Assembly (NCBI GenBank): GCA_001774945.1
Contig: MFBL01000043.1
Coordinates: 11,442-75,441, forward strand
Direction: 5' to 3'
Length of the DNA: 64,000 bases
Source: Candidatus Curtissbacteria bacterium RIFCSPHIGHO2_12_FULL_41_17
Lineage (GTDB): Bacteria > Patescibacteriota > Microgenomatia > Curtissbacterales > GWA2-41-24
Shown here one piece after another: positions 53,638 through 62,474 of the stretch (the stretch's first letter is position 1; each line of letters starts with the position of its first letter). The notes under the pieces are model-generated. The model saw nothing but the letters and a program-made list of their open reading frames with translations, was not told where the DNA came from and searched no databases. The position numbers and the translations under genes were made by a program.

Positions 53638-54762
53638 TCATAAAATTTTCTCTAGTGCTGCTACCATATAATCTATTTCTGACCTTTTAAGTTTAGGATA
53701 CATCGGCAATCTGATCAAAGTCGCAGCCACATCCTCCGTTACGGGCAGATCTCTTATTTTATAACCCAGTTTTCTGCCCATCGGGGAAGTATGAAGAGGC
53801 AGATAATGAAAAGAGGCCTCGATTCCATAAGTTCGCAAACCCGCAATTACTCGATCTCTTAATAGTCTCGGTACTCTAATCGCAAAAATGTGCCAGTTAG
53901 GTTCAGTTTCCTCGGTAATTTGCGGCAGAATCAATTTCGAGGAAAGTTTTTTTAACTTTTTTATTAAGTAATCAGCATTCTTCTCTCTGAGTCTGGTTAT
54001 TTCCGCCAGCTTCTTTACCTGCTCCAGCGCTATTGCTGAGAGAATATCAGAAAGTATTAGACTTCTTCCGACCGAAACCCAGGAATACTTTTTTCTTTCA
54101 CCTCGGATAAAAGAAGACCGATTTGTTCCCTTTTCACGAATTATTTCGGCGCGCTTAAAAATCGCAAGATCCCTAGTTACAAAGGCACCGCCTTCTCCGC
54201 TGGCTACATTTTTTGTGCCGTGGAACGAAAAGCATCCCACATCAGATAGCGTCCCTAAGTAGCTACCGTCATATTTACTGCCTAAAGCATGAGCAGCATC
54301 CTCGATTACTAAAAGTCCATGATCTCTGGCAATGTTCGAGATAGCGTTCATATCGCAAGCCATTCCGGCATAGTGAATAACCATAATTGCTTTGGTTTTT
54401 TTAGTGATTTTTTTCTCTATGTCGACAGGATCAATGTTGTAGCTTGTAATGTCGATATCCGCAAAAACAGGTTTGGCTCCGCAAAGCTTTATTGCATTTG
54501 CGCAGGAGGAGAAGGTAAAGCTTGGAAGTATAACCTCGTCGCCTCGCTTAACAAGACAGGCGCATGCAAGCTCCAGCGCCGCTGTTCCGGAGCCGGTCGG
54601 CAAAACATATTTTATGCCAAGATAGCTTGCGAGTTCATCTGCCAACTGTTCACTATAGGCCAAATCGCCGATGCCTGTTCCTTGGCGCATGGCATCAATA
54701 ACCGCTTTTTCTTCTTCTTTTCCCCAAAAAGGTTTATGCAAGGGGATGATGTAATCAGTCAT
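53638..54762 (-). CDS. wecE: dTDP-4-amino-4,6-dideoxygalactose transaminase (WecE/RffA)
   Basis: A 374-residue DegT aminotransferase with the WecE landmarks: PTGSGTAALELA, SFTFSSCANA, VIHYAGMACDM, VIEDAAHALGSKY, Lys184 in FHGTKNVASGEGGA and EIIREKGTNRSSFIRGE. The last motif with YSWVSVGRS separates WecE from other DegT proteins. It aminates C4 of dTDP-4-keto-6-deoxyglucose, but no RmlA or RmlB for the dTDP donor is present in the window. ATG at 54762 is chosen over TTG at 54771. Confidence 0.9.
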   Translation of the reverse strand: MTDYIIPLHKPFWGKEEEKAVIDAMRQGTGIGDLAYSEQLADELASYLGIKYVLPTGSGTAALELACACLVKRGDEVILPSFTFSSCANAIKLCGAKPVFADIDITSYNIDPVDIEKKITKKTKAIMVIHYAGMACDMNAISNIARDHGLLVIEDAAHALGSKYDGSYLGTLSDVGCFSFHGTKNVASGEGGAFVTRDLAIFKRAEIIREKGTNRSSFIRGERKKYSWVSVGRSLILSDILSAIALEQVKKLAEITRLREKNADYLIKKLKKLSSKLILPQITEETEPNWHIFAIRVPRLLRDRVIAGLRTYGIEASFHYLPLHTSPMGRKLGYKIRDLPVTEDVAATLIRLPMYPKLKRSEIDYMVAALEKIL

Positions 54763-54777
54763 AAATAACAAGGTCTA

Positions 54778-54893
54778 AATTTCAAATTACAAACAATATC
54801 AAAATAACAATCATTAAAACTCAAAACTGTTTAGAATTTATAATTTTGGATTTAAGATTTGTTTGGAATTTGCTATTTGTTATTTGTGATTTT
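54778..54893. repeat. A/C-rich then T/G-rich inverted low-complexity repeat
   Basis: The left part (54778-54827) is made of CAAA/ACAA-type words and the right part (54828-54893) of TTTG/TTGT-type words, so the two halves form a long imperfect inverted repeat. It covers the intergenic gap and runs into the 3' end of the GT2 gene, where it encodes a Lys/Asn/Ser-rich tail. Repeats of this composition are common in CPR and other draft genomes. Confidence 0.5.
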
Positions 54894-55582
54894 AAACGGA
54901 TCAGGTTTTTGATGTAGTCAATTGTGTCGGGTATGAGTCTAACTGTGGATTTTTTATCTCTTCTTCGGACAAAAAGTACCGGAATCTCACTAATCGTAAG
55001 TCCCATCCAGTATGCTTTGGCGCATATCTCTGTATCCCAGAACCAATGGTTATCTCTTACCTTGAAAAGCACAGGAAGTATCCTATCTCTCTTGAAAAAC
55101 TTGTAGCCGGCTTCGGTATCGGATATTGGAATTCTGATCGATGCCTTTACCAAAAAAGAATAGATTTTTGAAGCTAAAAACCTTGCAAGTGATTTATAAC
55201 CGGCCTCAAAATACCTTTTTCCAACAACCATGTCGTAGCCTTTTTTAATTTCATCTACGAAAATGGGAATATAATTTTCCGAAATTTCCAAATCAACATC
55301 CAAATAGCCGCAGATTTCTCCTTTTGCTGCCCTGATTCCATCGGATACGGATTTTCCTCGTCCATGGTTTTTGTTGTGGATTAAAAGTTTTGAATTCTTG
55401 ACCTTTCTAGCGAGAGATTTTATCTCATCTAAAGTATCGTCCGAACTTTTATCCTCAACAAAAATAATCTCCCAATTAACTTTTAATTTCTTGAGAGCCT
55501 CGACAATCCTTAAAACGCTTTGGGCAAAAGTCGGGCCTTCATTATAGCAAGCTAGAATAAGGGATAAATCGATCTTAGCCAT
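54821..55582 (-). CDS. GT2-family glycosyltransferase (DPM1/ALG5-like) with repeat-derived tail
   Basis: A 253-residue GT2 enzyme with LSLILACYNEG, IFVEDKSSDDT, the Gly-rich HGRGKSVSDG helix and the metal motif YLDVDLEIS; SDTEAGYKFF and FWDTEICAKA are characteristic of the dolichyl/polyprenyl-phosphate glucosyltransferase type. It lacks strong transmembrane helices. The last ~22 residues (QITNSKFQTN and onward) come from a low-complexity dispersed repeat and are probably not functional. ATG at 55582 follows the upstream stop by 10 bases; the longer form to 55618 would overlap. Confidence 0.83.
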   Translation of the reverse strand: MAKIDLSLILACYNEGPTFAQSVLRIVEALKKLKVNWEIIFVEDKSSDDTLDEIKSLARKVKNSKLLIHNKNHGRGKSVSDGIRAAKGEICGYLDVDLEISENYIPIFVDEIKKGYDMVVGKRYFEAGYKSLARFLASKIYSFLVKASIRIPISDTEAGYKFFKRDRILPVLFKVRDNHWFWDTEICAKAYWMGLTISEIPVLFVRRRDKKSTVRLIPDTIDYIKNLIRLKSQITNSKFQTNLKSKIINSKQF

Positions 55583-55592
55583 TGCACATATT

Positions 55593-56870
55593 CTAAGGTA
55601 AAGGAGGGCACTTCTCAAATCGACTGAAACATGTTTTATAATTCTTATCCTTGAACCAAAACTTTATTGCTTCTCCGGTGCCCAATGATATGTAGGCTTC
55701 CTCAGATGTTGAGATTTCGGTTTCGTCAAACACTAATATGGACCCTTCTGGTAAATTTTGTTTTTCGATATCATATAAATATACTTTTGCTAAATTACTT
55801 CTTTTAACCACCCAACTAAAATTTTTTGTAAGGCTAATATTAGCCATAGCTATTGCTACAAACGCCAAAACTGCGGCTAAAGAAAGAAGTGGCTTTAATG
55901 GTTTTAAAGCAATTGCTAGGAATAATGAAAATCCGAAAATTGAAACATTCATATAGTGAGGAGATAAATGAGAAGGAATAAGAATGAATGGAAAAAGGCC
56001 GCTTATGATGATCAATAAAGAGAAAACAACAAAATTAACATTTTTCTTATCTTTAGATAAACTTTTAATTAGCAATACTGCCATTGAAAGGAGCCAGGCT
56101 AACAAGAGAATCGTCAAAAGCCTATCGCCGGATGATTCCGCAAAACCGGCAATTCTCAAAAGGTAATATTTAGCGGCCCCAAAAACTTTAGTTGATAGCT
56201 CTAGTTGATAAACATCAAAGGTTGTTTTTGAAGTAAAGAAAGCAAATTTTATAGCCAGAAAAACAACTGATATACCTGCAATTATTGCTAAAAATTGCTT
56301 GTCAATTTTTTCTCTTTTGAATACGAAGCCGTAAGCTGCAAATATCACTAAACCAACGACCATAGCTTCGGATGCAAAAATTGCGAATACAAAAAGTAGT
56401 AAGGAAATACCTTTTCTTTTAATTAGAAAACTCCACAGAGAGGTGGCCAATAATAAAAAGCCAACTGTTGGAACCGTACCGGATATCCAAAACATTGAGA
56501 CAAAATGGGCTGGATGAACTAGATAAAGGATAGGGACAGCTAACGATAATGAATCGTTTTTGATCACAATCCTCCCTATTTTGAAAACAAAAAAGGCTGT
56601 CAACCCATGAATTGCTACAGTTAACAAGTGAAAACCTATGTAATTTTTCCCAAACATATTACCTCCGATAAAATAATAAAGATTATGGACAGGCCTCCAG
56701 TGAGTTATTGGTGATCCAAAAACATTTTTGAGGTCGTCGACAAGGTTATTTTGTGAGAAATGCCAAATAAGGATGAAGTCGTCTTGGGCGAAGAAATTAA
56801 ACAAAGACTGCCGCCATACCAATGCAGTTATTATAAAAATCAAAAGTAGTACTATTAAATTCTTTTTCAC
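55593..56870 (-). CDS. Polytopic membrane protein, GT-C/PMT-like
   Basis: A 425-residue protein with about eleven hydrophobic segments and a soluble C-terminal tail ending in a Cys-containing stretch. An acidic pair FFAQDDFILIWHF follows helix 1, and THWRPVHNLYYF comes soon after; both are common in bacterial proteins related to PMT-type transferases. Start uncertain: GTG at 56870 gives a K-rich N-terminus; TTG at 56912 would add 14 residues. First gene of its minus operon, divergent from 57006. Confidence 0.65.
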   Translation of the reverse strand: MKKNLIVLLLIFIITALVWRQSLFNFFAQDDFILIWHFSQNNLVDDLKNVFGSPITHWRPVHNLYYFIGGNMFGKNYIGFHLLTVAIHGLTAFFVFKIGRIVIKNDSLSLAVPILYLVHPAHFVSMFWISGTVPTVGFLLLATSLWSFLIKRKGISLLLFVFAIFASEAMVVGLVIFAAYGFVFKREKIDKQFLAIIAGISVVFLAIKFAFFTSKTTFDVYQLELSTKVFGAAKYYLLRIAGFAESSGDRLLTILLLAWLLSMAVLLIKSLSKDKKNVNFVVFSLLIIISGLFPFILIPSHLSPHYMNVSIFGFSLFLAIALKPLKPLLSLAAVLAFVAIAMANISLTKNFSWVVKRSNLAKVYLYDIEKQNLPEGSILVFDETEISTSEEAYISLGTGEAIKFWFKDKNYKTCFSRFEKCPPLP

Positions 56871-56925
56871 AGGACAAATTTTAGCACCATTGAAATCCAA
56901 AATCGTGAACAACTTACATTTGTAT

Positions 56926-56971
56926 TATTAGTATAAATTCGTATATTGGCATCGATACTAATATACTAATA
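56926..56971. promoter_or_regulatory. Operator-like repeated motif between divergent genes
   Basis: ATACTAATA occurs at 56955-56963 and 56963-56971, and its exact reverse complement TATTAGTAT at 56926-56934. Three copies of a 9-base word in 46 bases of a divergent promoter region suggest a protein binding site, although the region is AT-rich. Confidence 0.35.
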
Positions 56972-56993
56972 GATGCTAATCATACGGATTTAT

Positions 56994-56999
56994 TATAAT
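56994..56999 (+). promoter_or_regulatory. -10 box placing a leaderless start at 57006
   Basis: TATAAT at 56994-56999 is followed 6 bases later by ATG at 57006, so transcription could begin at or next to the start codon. The -35 region is weak. This favours ATG 57006 over ATG 56973, which lies upstream of the box. Confidence 0.4.
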
Positions 57000-57005
57000 C
57001 TCCAT

Positions 57006-58577
57006 ATGTTATCTCTGTTAAAGCTTCTTTTAGTAGCCGCATTTCTTAATGCTCTTTCTTGGATAATTCTTATCCCTATTTGGCAGTATCCCGATGAACA
57101 AGCACATTTTGCCCAAGTTCAAGACCTGGCAGAACTTGGGAAAGTGCCTACTGGAGTCCCTGATACTTCTTATGAGATAGCACTTTCCGAAAAAATTTTA
57201 GGCACCGAAAGAGATAATTTAGGTAATAATAAATATACATATCATCCAGAATACAAACCAGATTATTCAACAGGCTTTTACGGTCCTTTTGAAAAAGAAA
57301 TTTCATTACTGCCAAAATCAGCGAGACGCGAGTTTGTTAAAAATGAAGCTACACTTAATCCTCCGCTTTATTACCTTTTAGCCTCTATCTTTTACCGTAT
57401 TTTTTACGATGCTGATTTATTTACCAGAGTTTTTGCGGTAAGGATTATGTCCGCCTTTATTTTTCTTGGGACGATTTTTGTTGCCTTTGGTATTGGTAAA
57501 TTAATATTTGAGCAAAACAAAATTCTTCCTCCAACTCTGGCAGCTTTGGTTGCTTTCAAGCCGATGTTGGTTTTTGCGTCAACCGGAATTTTGCCGGATC
57601 CTTTAACAAATTTACTTTTTACTATTATTATTTATTTATGCTCGCTTGTTATTGTTAACGGAGTTAATTATAAATATGTCTTGCTTTTAATTGGTATGGT
57701 AATTGCCGGTTTATACACAAGACAACAATTTTTGCTTTCCACTCCAATTATATTTTTGATTTTGGCTTATGACAGATTACGTGCAAAGAGAAATGTAAAA
57801 TTACTTATTATTCCAATTGTATTTCTTATCGTATTTATTATTATTTCTAATTATCAATCCAATGTGTACTTTTTTAATAGTTTGCATATTCCCGAATTAC
57901 TGCTATTTGAATTAGGAAAATTTTTAAAACCTGATTTTTTTGAATATTTAATTGCAGCGATGAAAAAAAGCTATGCCGAAACTTGGCCTTGGTATTGGGG
58001 AGTATACAGGTGGTTATCTTTTACACCGCCGCATTTCGCTTACGAAATAATAAACAGACTTGTTTTAATCAGTCTAATTGGATTGTTGTTTAAAATATTC
58101 CAAACCATACGCTCAAGAAAGTTTGACCAACATTTTATTATTCTACTGTTTATGATTATCAGCACATTGATTTATTTCAGCGCTTTTATAATTTGGGATT
58201 ATTTTTTTATGAAACATAAAGGATATAGTTTTGGCTTTCAAGGAAGATATTTTTTTCCTCTCATTATTGCTCACTTGGCAATATTGCTTTATGGTATCGT
58301 TACAGTTGTAAAATTGATCGGGGAAAAATATTTAGGCTTAGTTCTTACTCTGCTAGTCACCGCTATGATTCTCTTCAACAACCTCTCCCTTTTCCACGTC
58401 GCCGCTTCATATTACGACACATCTAATGTAGACTCTTTTATCATTCAAGCAAGCCAGTATAAACCTAATCTTATAAAAGGACAATCAATGATAGTGGCTA
58501 TTCTTTCTTCCTTAATAGCGCAAGGCCTGTTTTTATTCTATCTCTTTAAACATGTTTTTGCTTACAAAAAAGATTAA
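57006..58577 (+). CDS. GT-C (GT39-like) membrane glycosyltransferase
   Basis: A 523-residue polytopic membrane protein. Helix 1 runs from the N-terminus and is followed by IWQYPDEQAHFAQVQDLAEL, an acidic catalytic-type loop closely like DEEGHF of the protein at 15196. About eleven further helices follow, with a large outer loop near residues 60-120. ATG at 57006 is chosen; ATG at 56973 would add 11 residues. First gene of the final plus-strand operon. Donor expected to be polyprenyl-phosphate-linked; sugar unknown. Confidence 0.75.
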   Translation: MLSLLKLLLVAAFLNALSWIILIPIWQYPDEQAHFAQVQDLAELGKVPTGVPDTSYEIALSEKILGTERDNLGNNKYTYHPEYKPDYSTGFYGPFEKEISLLPKSARREFVKNEATLNPPLYYLLASIFYRIFYDADLFTRVFAVRIMSAFIFLGTIFVAFGIGKLIFEQNKILPPTLAALVAFKPMLVFASTGILPDPLTNLLFTIIIYLCSLVIVNGVNYKYVLLLIGMVIAGLYTRQQFLLSTPIIFLILAYDRLRAKRNVKLLIIPIVFLIVFIIISNYQSNVYFFNSLHIPELLLFELGKFLKPDFFEYLIAAMKKSYAETWPWYWGVYRWLSFTPPHFAYEIINRLVLISLIGLLFKIFQTIRSRKFDQHFIILLFMIISTLIYFSAFIIWDYFFMKHKGYSFGFQGRYFFPLIIAHLAILLYGIVTVVKLIGEKYLGLVLTLLVTAMILFNNLSLFHVAASYYDTSNVDSFIIQASQYKPNLIKGQSMIVAILSSLIAQGLFLFYLFKHVFAYKKD

Positions 58578-58593
58578 AAATAAAAGATCGTAT

Positions 58594-59742
58594 ATGTTTT
58601 GTTTGAAATACGGCGCGCTCCTTCTCCTCTTTGTCTTTGCCTTCCTGCAGTTTGCTTTGATACTAAGGCATAAGTCGCCATACATTTCTGACAGCTACTT
58701 CTATAAGCATCTGTTCTACCAAATGAGGGGTGATTCTTATGATCAAGCAAGGGAAAAAGTAGTTTCTCAGCTAAATATAGATCAGTTGGATAAAATAGGA
58801 AAGAAGATTTTTGGTGATGAAGAATCATATAAATATTCATACTCCTTTTTCACCAAAAGGCCCCTTTATCCCTTTTTAGCTCTGTTGTTTAATAAATTGG
58901 GATTTAATGAGTTTCTAAGTTTTTTAACTCCCGTCTTTCTGGCATATGCTGGAAGTATTTTACTTTCTTTTTATCAGTTTCGGTTGGGGTTATCATATTT
59001 CCAGGCAATTTTTGCATTGGCATTATTAATTGCTTTTTACCCATTTCTTGATTGGTCAACGTATTTTTTAACGGACACCATTGGTTTTTTCTTCTGGCTT
59101 TTACAATTAATATTTGCCTACAAATTTGTAACTGCAGGCACTCTAAAATATCTAGCTTTATATGTAATTTCTATAGGTATCTCTCTACTAAATAGAGAAC
59201 AAAGTATTCTCATGTTGCCTCTAACAGTTACTCTTTACTTATTTGTGGTCATATTTAAAGATAGCCAAATTTTGAAAAATCGCTTAGCAATATTAATTAA
59301 AAGCACACTAGCTATTGTTCTGTTTTATCTTGCAATAACCATTATTTTTAACCAAAGAACAATTGCAGAGTCTATAAATTACCTTCAAAATGATTATGCA
59401 TTTTTTTCAAAGACATTTAATTTGTCAGAAACAGCCGGATATTTGATTAAAACAATAATATTTACCCACATCGTTTTCTTGATTGACTTAGCAAGACACC
59501 ATTGGTGGTTTACCTTTGTTGTCTTAGGATTAATTGGTGTTACAAGGATGATTATTTTTTCGGGGAAAAAACAATTTATTAACCTACTGCTATTATCCTC
59601 TGGTTTGGCTTCATACTCCTTCGTTTTCATATACCCAGTGTTAAGCTATAGATTTTTTTATCCTGTTGTGATAATGATTGTTTACTTTTTCGTGAAATTT
59701 ATATTCGAATTCTTTGAGGAAAGACAAAAATTAATCAAATAG
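58594..59742 (+). CDS. Polytopic membrane protein, possible GT-C glycosyltransferase
   Basis: A 382-residue membrane protein with about nine hydrophobic segments. The first outer loop holds SDSYFYKHL and a long soluble insertion, then STYFLTDTIGFFFWLL and LLNREQSILMLPL. It resembles the GT-C type in layout but I recognise no clear motif. ATG at 58594 avoids overlap; an ATG at 58552 would overlap the previous gene by 26 bases and add a basic N-terminus, and is a fair alternative. Confidence 0.55.
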   Translation: MFCLKYGALLLLFVFAFLQFALILRHKSPYISDSYFYKHLFYQMRGDSYDQAREKVVSQLNIDQLDKIGKKIFGDEESYKYSYSFFTKRPLYPFLALLFNKLGFNEFLSFLTPVFLAYAGSILLSFYQFRLGLSYFQAIFALALLIAFYPFLDWSTYFLTDTIGFFFWLLQLIFAYKFVTAGTLKYLALYVISIGISLLNREQSILMLPLTVTLYLFVVIFKDSQILKNRLAILIKSTLAIVLFYLAITIIFNQRTIAESINYLQNDYAFFSKTFNLSETAGYLIKTIIFTHIVFLIDLARHHWWFTFVVLGLIGVTRMIIFSGKKQFINLLLLSSGLASYSFVFIYPVLSYRFFYPVVIMIVYFFVKFIFEFFEERQKLIK

Positions 59743-59749
59743 AATAGCA

Positions 59750-60304
59750 ATGAAAGCCCTGAAGGAAATAGGTGCAGGAAAAGTAATAAGGTTTGCAATT
59801 TTTAGTGTTTTGCAGGCAGTTTATCATTTAGGTGTCGATCTTATTTTTAACTTTCCCCAAACAAGAAAATTATTTTTGCAGATATTGGGTTCAGCCGTCG
59901 GTAAAGATTCAATCATCATGAATGTTAAATTTTTTAATTGGCATCACACTGGTTTTCGTGGCTTAAAAATCGGTAAAGACTGCTTTATTGGTGACGAAAC
60001 GCTGATTGACCTATATGACAAAGTAATTCTAGAAGATCAGGTAACCATAGCCCAAAGAGTTACTGTCTTAACCCACTTGAATGTAGGCTACAGTGATCAT
60101 CCACTCCAAAAATTTTTTCCGAAAACATCAAAACCGGTAATCTTTAAAAAAGGTTCAGTTGTTGCAGCTGCCTCAACGATTCTGCCTGGTGTTACTATCG
60201 GAGAAAAATCTTTTGTAGCGGCGGGGAGTGTAGTAGCGGATGATGTTCCTCCAAATTCGCTAGTTGCCGGGGTGCCAGCCAAGCTTGTTAGGAAGCTTAA
60301 ATAA
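59750..60304 (+). CDS. Left-handed beta-helix acyltransferase (maltose O-acetyltransferase/WbbJ-like)
   Basis: A 184-residue hexapeptide-repeat acetyltransferase using acetyl-CoA. Imperfect [LIV]-G-x4 repeats run from about residue 75 (LKIGKDCFIGDETLID) to the end (TIGEKSFVAAGSVV, SLVAGVPAKLV). The probable catalytic His is in VLTHLNVGYSDHPL. It may O-acetylate a glycan sugar, or serve as the missing WbpD-like N-acetyltransferase, although it is 45 kb from the Wbp-like genes. Coupled to the next gene by TAATG. Confidence 0.85.
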   Translation: MKALKEIGAGKVIRFAIFSVLQAVYHLGVDLIFNFPQTRKLFLQILGSAVGKDSIIMNVKFFNWHHTGFRGLKIGKDCFIGDETLIDLYDKVILEDQVTIAQRVTVLTHLNVGYSDHPLQKFFPKTSKPVIFKKGSVVAAASTILPGVTIGEKSFVAAGSVVADDVPPNSLVAGVPAKLVRKLK

Positions 60305-60870
60305 TGGCAAAAGATTCTATTTATGATTTTTTGCGCTCTTTGATGTTACCGCTAGCAGAGATCGATAAAGCTCTTCCCAAACAAGGAGTAATTGTAGATT
60401 TGGGTTGTGGAGAGGGGGTAATTGCAAAATATCTGGCCCGAAGAAAAACAAGAAAGGTAATCGGGGTTGATAATAGCCAAAAGAGACTGCAAAACTCTAC
60501 TCAAACAAATCTGACCTTTGTCTTAGGCGATATTAGAAGTTACAGGCTAAAAGCACTGGATGCAATTGTAATCTCGGATGTACTGCACCATCTTAGTTAT
60601 AAAGATCAGAAAAAGTTACTTGTTAAAATTGCGTCAAATCTTAAAAAAGGCGGTATTTTTGTCATCAAGGAGATAGATGCTGGTGAATTTATTAGGAGCA
60701 GACTCTCAAGAATTTGGGATTTTGCCTTTTACCCAAAAGACAAAATCTACTATCAGCATTCAAACAATTTAGGTAACTTTTTAAGAAGTTTGGGATTTAA
60801 TTTGAAGATTGCCAGGGCTTCCAGAGTTTTCCCCGGTTCTACCACCTTATATATATGCCAAAAGCTTTAG
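60304..60870 (+). CDS. Class I SAM-dependent methyltransferase
   Basis: A 188-residue Rossmann-fold methyltransferase. The SAM motif is IVDLGCGEGVIAKYL near residue 30, followed by VIGVDNS and a post-I acidic residue, and SDVLHHLSY near residue 95. Target unknown; a glycan or lipid carrier end is plausible from context. Overlaps the next gene by 16 bases. Confidence 0.82.
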   Translation: MAKDSIYDFLRSLMLPLAEIDKALPKQGVIVDLGCGEGVIAKYLARRKTRKVIGVDNSQKRLQNSTQTNLTFVLGDIRSYRLKALDAIVISDVLHHLSYKDQKKLLVKIASNLKKGGIFVIKEIDAGEFIRSRLSRIWDFAFYPKDKIYYQHSNNLGNFLRSLGFNLKIARASRVFPGSTTLYICQKL

Positions 60871-62468
60871 AGAAAATTATTAAGATTTGGCCAATTTTAT
60901 TGCTTGTCCTTTTCACTTTTATTCTAAGGGTTATAAAAATCGAGGATTTATTTTATTTCACATATGATGAATCGATTCCCGCCTTCGTAGGAAGACGCTT
61001 ACTTCTTGAAAAGCATCTACCGTTAATTGGAGGGGTGACTCCTTTTAATTTCCACCTGGCACCTTACTTTTATTGGTTGCTTTCTCTTATTTTGATTATT
61101 GGAAAATTAAATCCGATTGCTTGGGGTTGGGCCGCAGCAATTATTGCAATGTTTACAACTTTGATGATGTATATGGTAGGTAAGACTTTCGCAAATTATA
61201 AAGTCGGTTTTTTGGCGGCGGCATTTTGGACGTTTTCGTATTTGGCTAACGTTTACGACCGTCATTTTTGGGCTCTTTATTGGGGACCTTTAGTTTCGCT
61301 AATAGTTCTTTACTCCCTTTACAAAATAATCACCTGTTCTGTCATTCTGAGCCCTTCGAAGTCATTGCGAGCGAAGAATCTTTTAAGAACATTCGATAAA
61401 TTCACAATTCTTTTAGGTATTGTCATAGCTTTAAGCATTCATGCTGATCCCTCAAACGTGGTCTTTCTTGCGCTTAGTATTTTAGTATGGATAATTTACA
61501 AATTGCCTATCAAAAGGAGTACTTTTTTGGCGGCAGGATTCATCCTTTTCTCTTTTTTACCTCTGGTAGTTTTTGACCTTCGTCACAATTTTGCCAACAC
61601 TAGACCTGTCGCGGAGTTTATTCTTCAAGGAAGAAACAATCCAGGACTTAACACTCATAAGTTTATTAATAATTCTTTACTTTTTCCACGCGCCGCAAGT
61701 CGGCTTATCTACACTTTTGGTGATAATGAAATTGCCAAACAATATTCTTATTGTCAAACTTTTGTCAGTGGAAAATTTAAAGCGATCCCAATTCCAATTC
61801 TTGTTATTTCAACAATCACAATATTGGGTTTTTTAATTTGGTCAGTAGCCAGGCGCAAGAATCAACCTCAATGGTTTGTGATGAGTTTACTCCTTGCTCT
61901 TTATTTTGTTGGAATTCAAATATACGGCACAATATTTCGGGCAGATATATTTGAGCACTACATTACTGGTACTTTTGCCCTCTTTCTTCTAGTTTTTGTA
62001 TTGCTGGTTTCCAAACTCCCCAAAAAATTATGGCTTGCAGTGCTTGGCATCTTTATTCTTATTAACTTGCTTAAATTTTCACTTGCCGCAAACAGCCAAG
62101 GGTTATCTATAAAGCGTCGGGCTATTGAATATACAATGGCTCAGGTTGGTAACAAACCGTTCTCGCTCGACTCCCTGTCTACATGCTGGAAGCTTAACGG
62201 TTACCGCTATCTTTTTGCTGTTTTTGGCCACGAGCCTGTCAAAAGTTACGTAGACCCAAACTTCTCCTATCTTTACGGGACAACCCCGGTTGCCGAAAGG
62301 CATCCACTCACAGTTGTTGCTTTTGTTGTTCATGATTTTGTCCCGGAAACTGCCGAGTTTTACAAAAGATATGTCTTCCTCAAGTCCCATGAGACCAAAA
62401 GCGCCATCTTTGGTATTATCGAAGTTATCATTATGGACAACTCCACGGGTTGGTTTGATCAAAATTAA
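60855..62468 (+). CDS. GT-C (GT39-like) membrane glycosyltransferase with in-frame dispersed repeat
   Basis: A 537-residue polytopic membrane protein of GT39/ArnT type. Helix 1 is followed by FYFTYDESIPAFVGRRLL, an acidic motif at the catalytic position. About eleven helices follow, with a soluble C-terminal part. Residues about 160-180 (around SPSKSLRAKN) come from a dispersed repeat at 61336-61395 that extends a cytoplasmic or outer loop without breaking the frame. Six bases separate its stop from the flippase start. Sugar and acceptor unknown. Confidence 0.75.
   Translation: MPKALEKIIKIWPILLLVLFTFILRVIKIEDLFYFTYDESIPAFVGRRLLLEKHLPLIGGVTPFNFHLAPYFYWLLSLILIIGKLNPIAWGWAAAIIAMFTTLMMYMVGKTFANYKVGFLAAAFWTFSYLANVYDRHFWALYWGPLVSLIVLYSLYKIITCSVILSPSKSLRAKNLLRTFDKFTILLGIVIALSIHADPSNVVFLALSILVWIIYKLPIKRSTFLAAGFILFSFLPLVVFDLRHNFANTRPVAEFILQGRNNPGLNTHKFINNSLLFPRAASRLIYTFGDNEIAKQYSYCQTFVSGKFKAIPIPILVISTITILGFLIWSVARRKNQPQWFVMSLLLALYFVGIQIYGTIFRADIFEHYITGTFALFLLVFVLLVSKLPKKLWLAVLGIFILINLLKFSLAANSQGLSIKRRAIEYTMAQVGNKPFSLDSLSTCWKLNGYRYLFAVFGHEPVKSYVDPNFSYLYGTTPVAERHPLTVVAFVVHDFVPETAEFYKRYVFLKSHETKSAIFGIIEVIIMDNSTGWFDQN
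61336..61395. repeat. Dispersed GTCATT-type repeat inside a CDS
   Basis: GTCATTCTGAGC at 61341 and GTCATTGCGAGC at 61361 differ at two of twelve bases and lie 20 bases apart; GAGCGAAGAATCTTTT follows. The GTCATTnnGAGCGAAG-GAATCT word is a well-known dispersed repeat in many unrelated bacterial genomes. Here it sits in frame in a membrane enzyme. Confidence 0.6.
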
Positions 62469-62474
62469 TATTAC

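Noticed and set aside
56926..56971. CRISPR-like repeat array
   Set aside because: The repeated word is only 9 bases with no regular spacers and no cas genes nearby.
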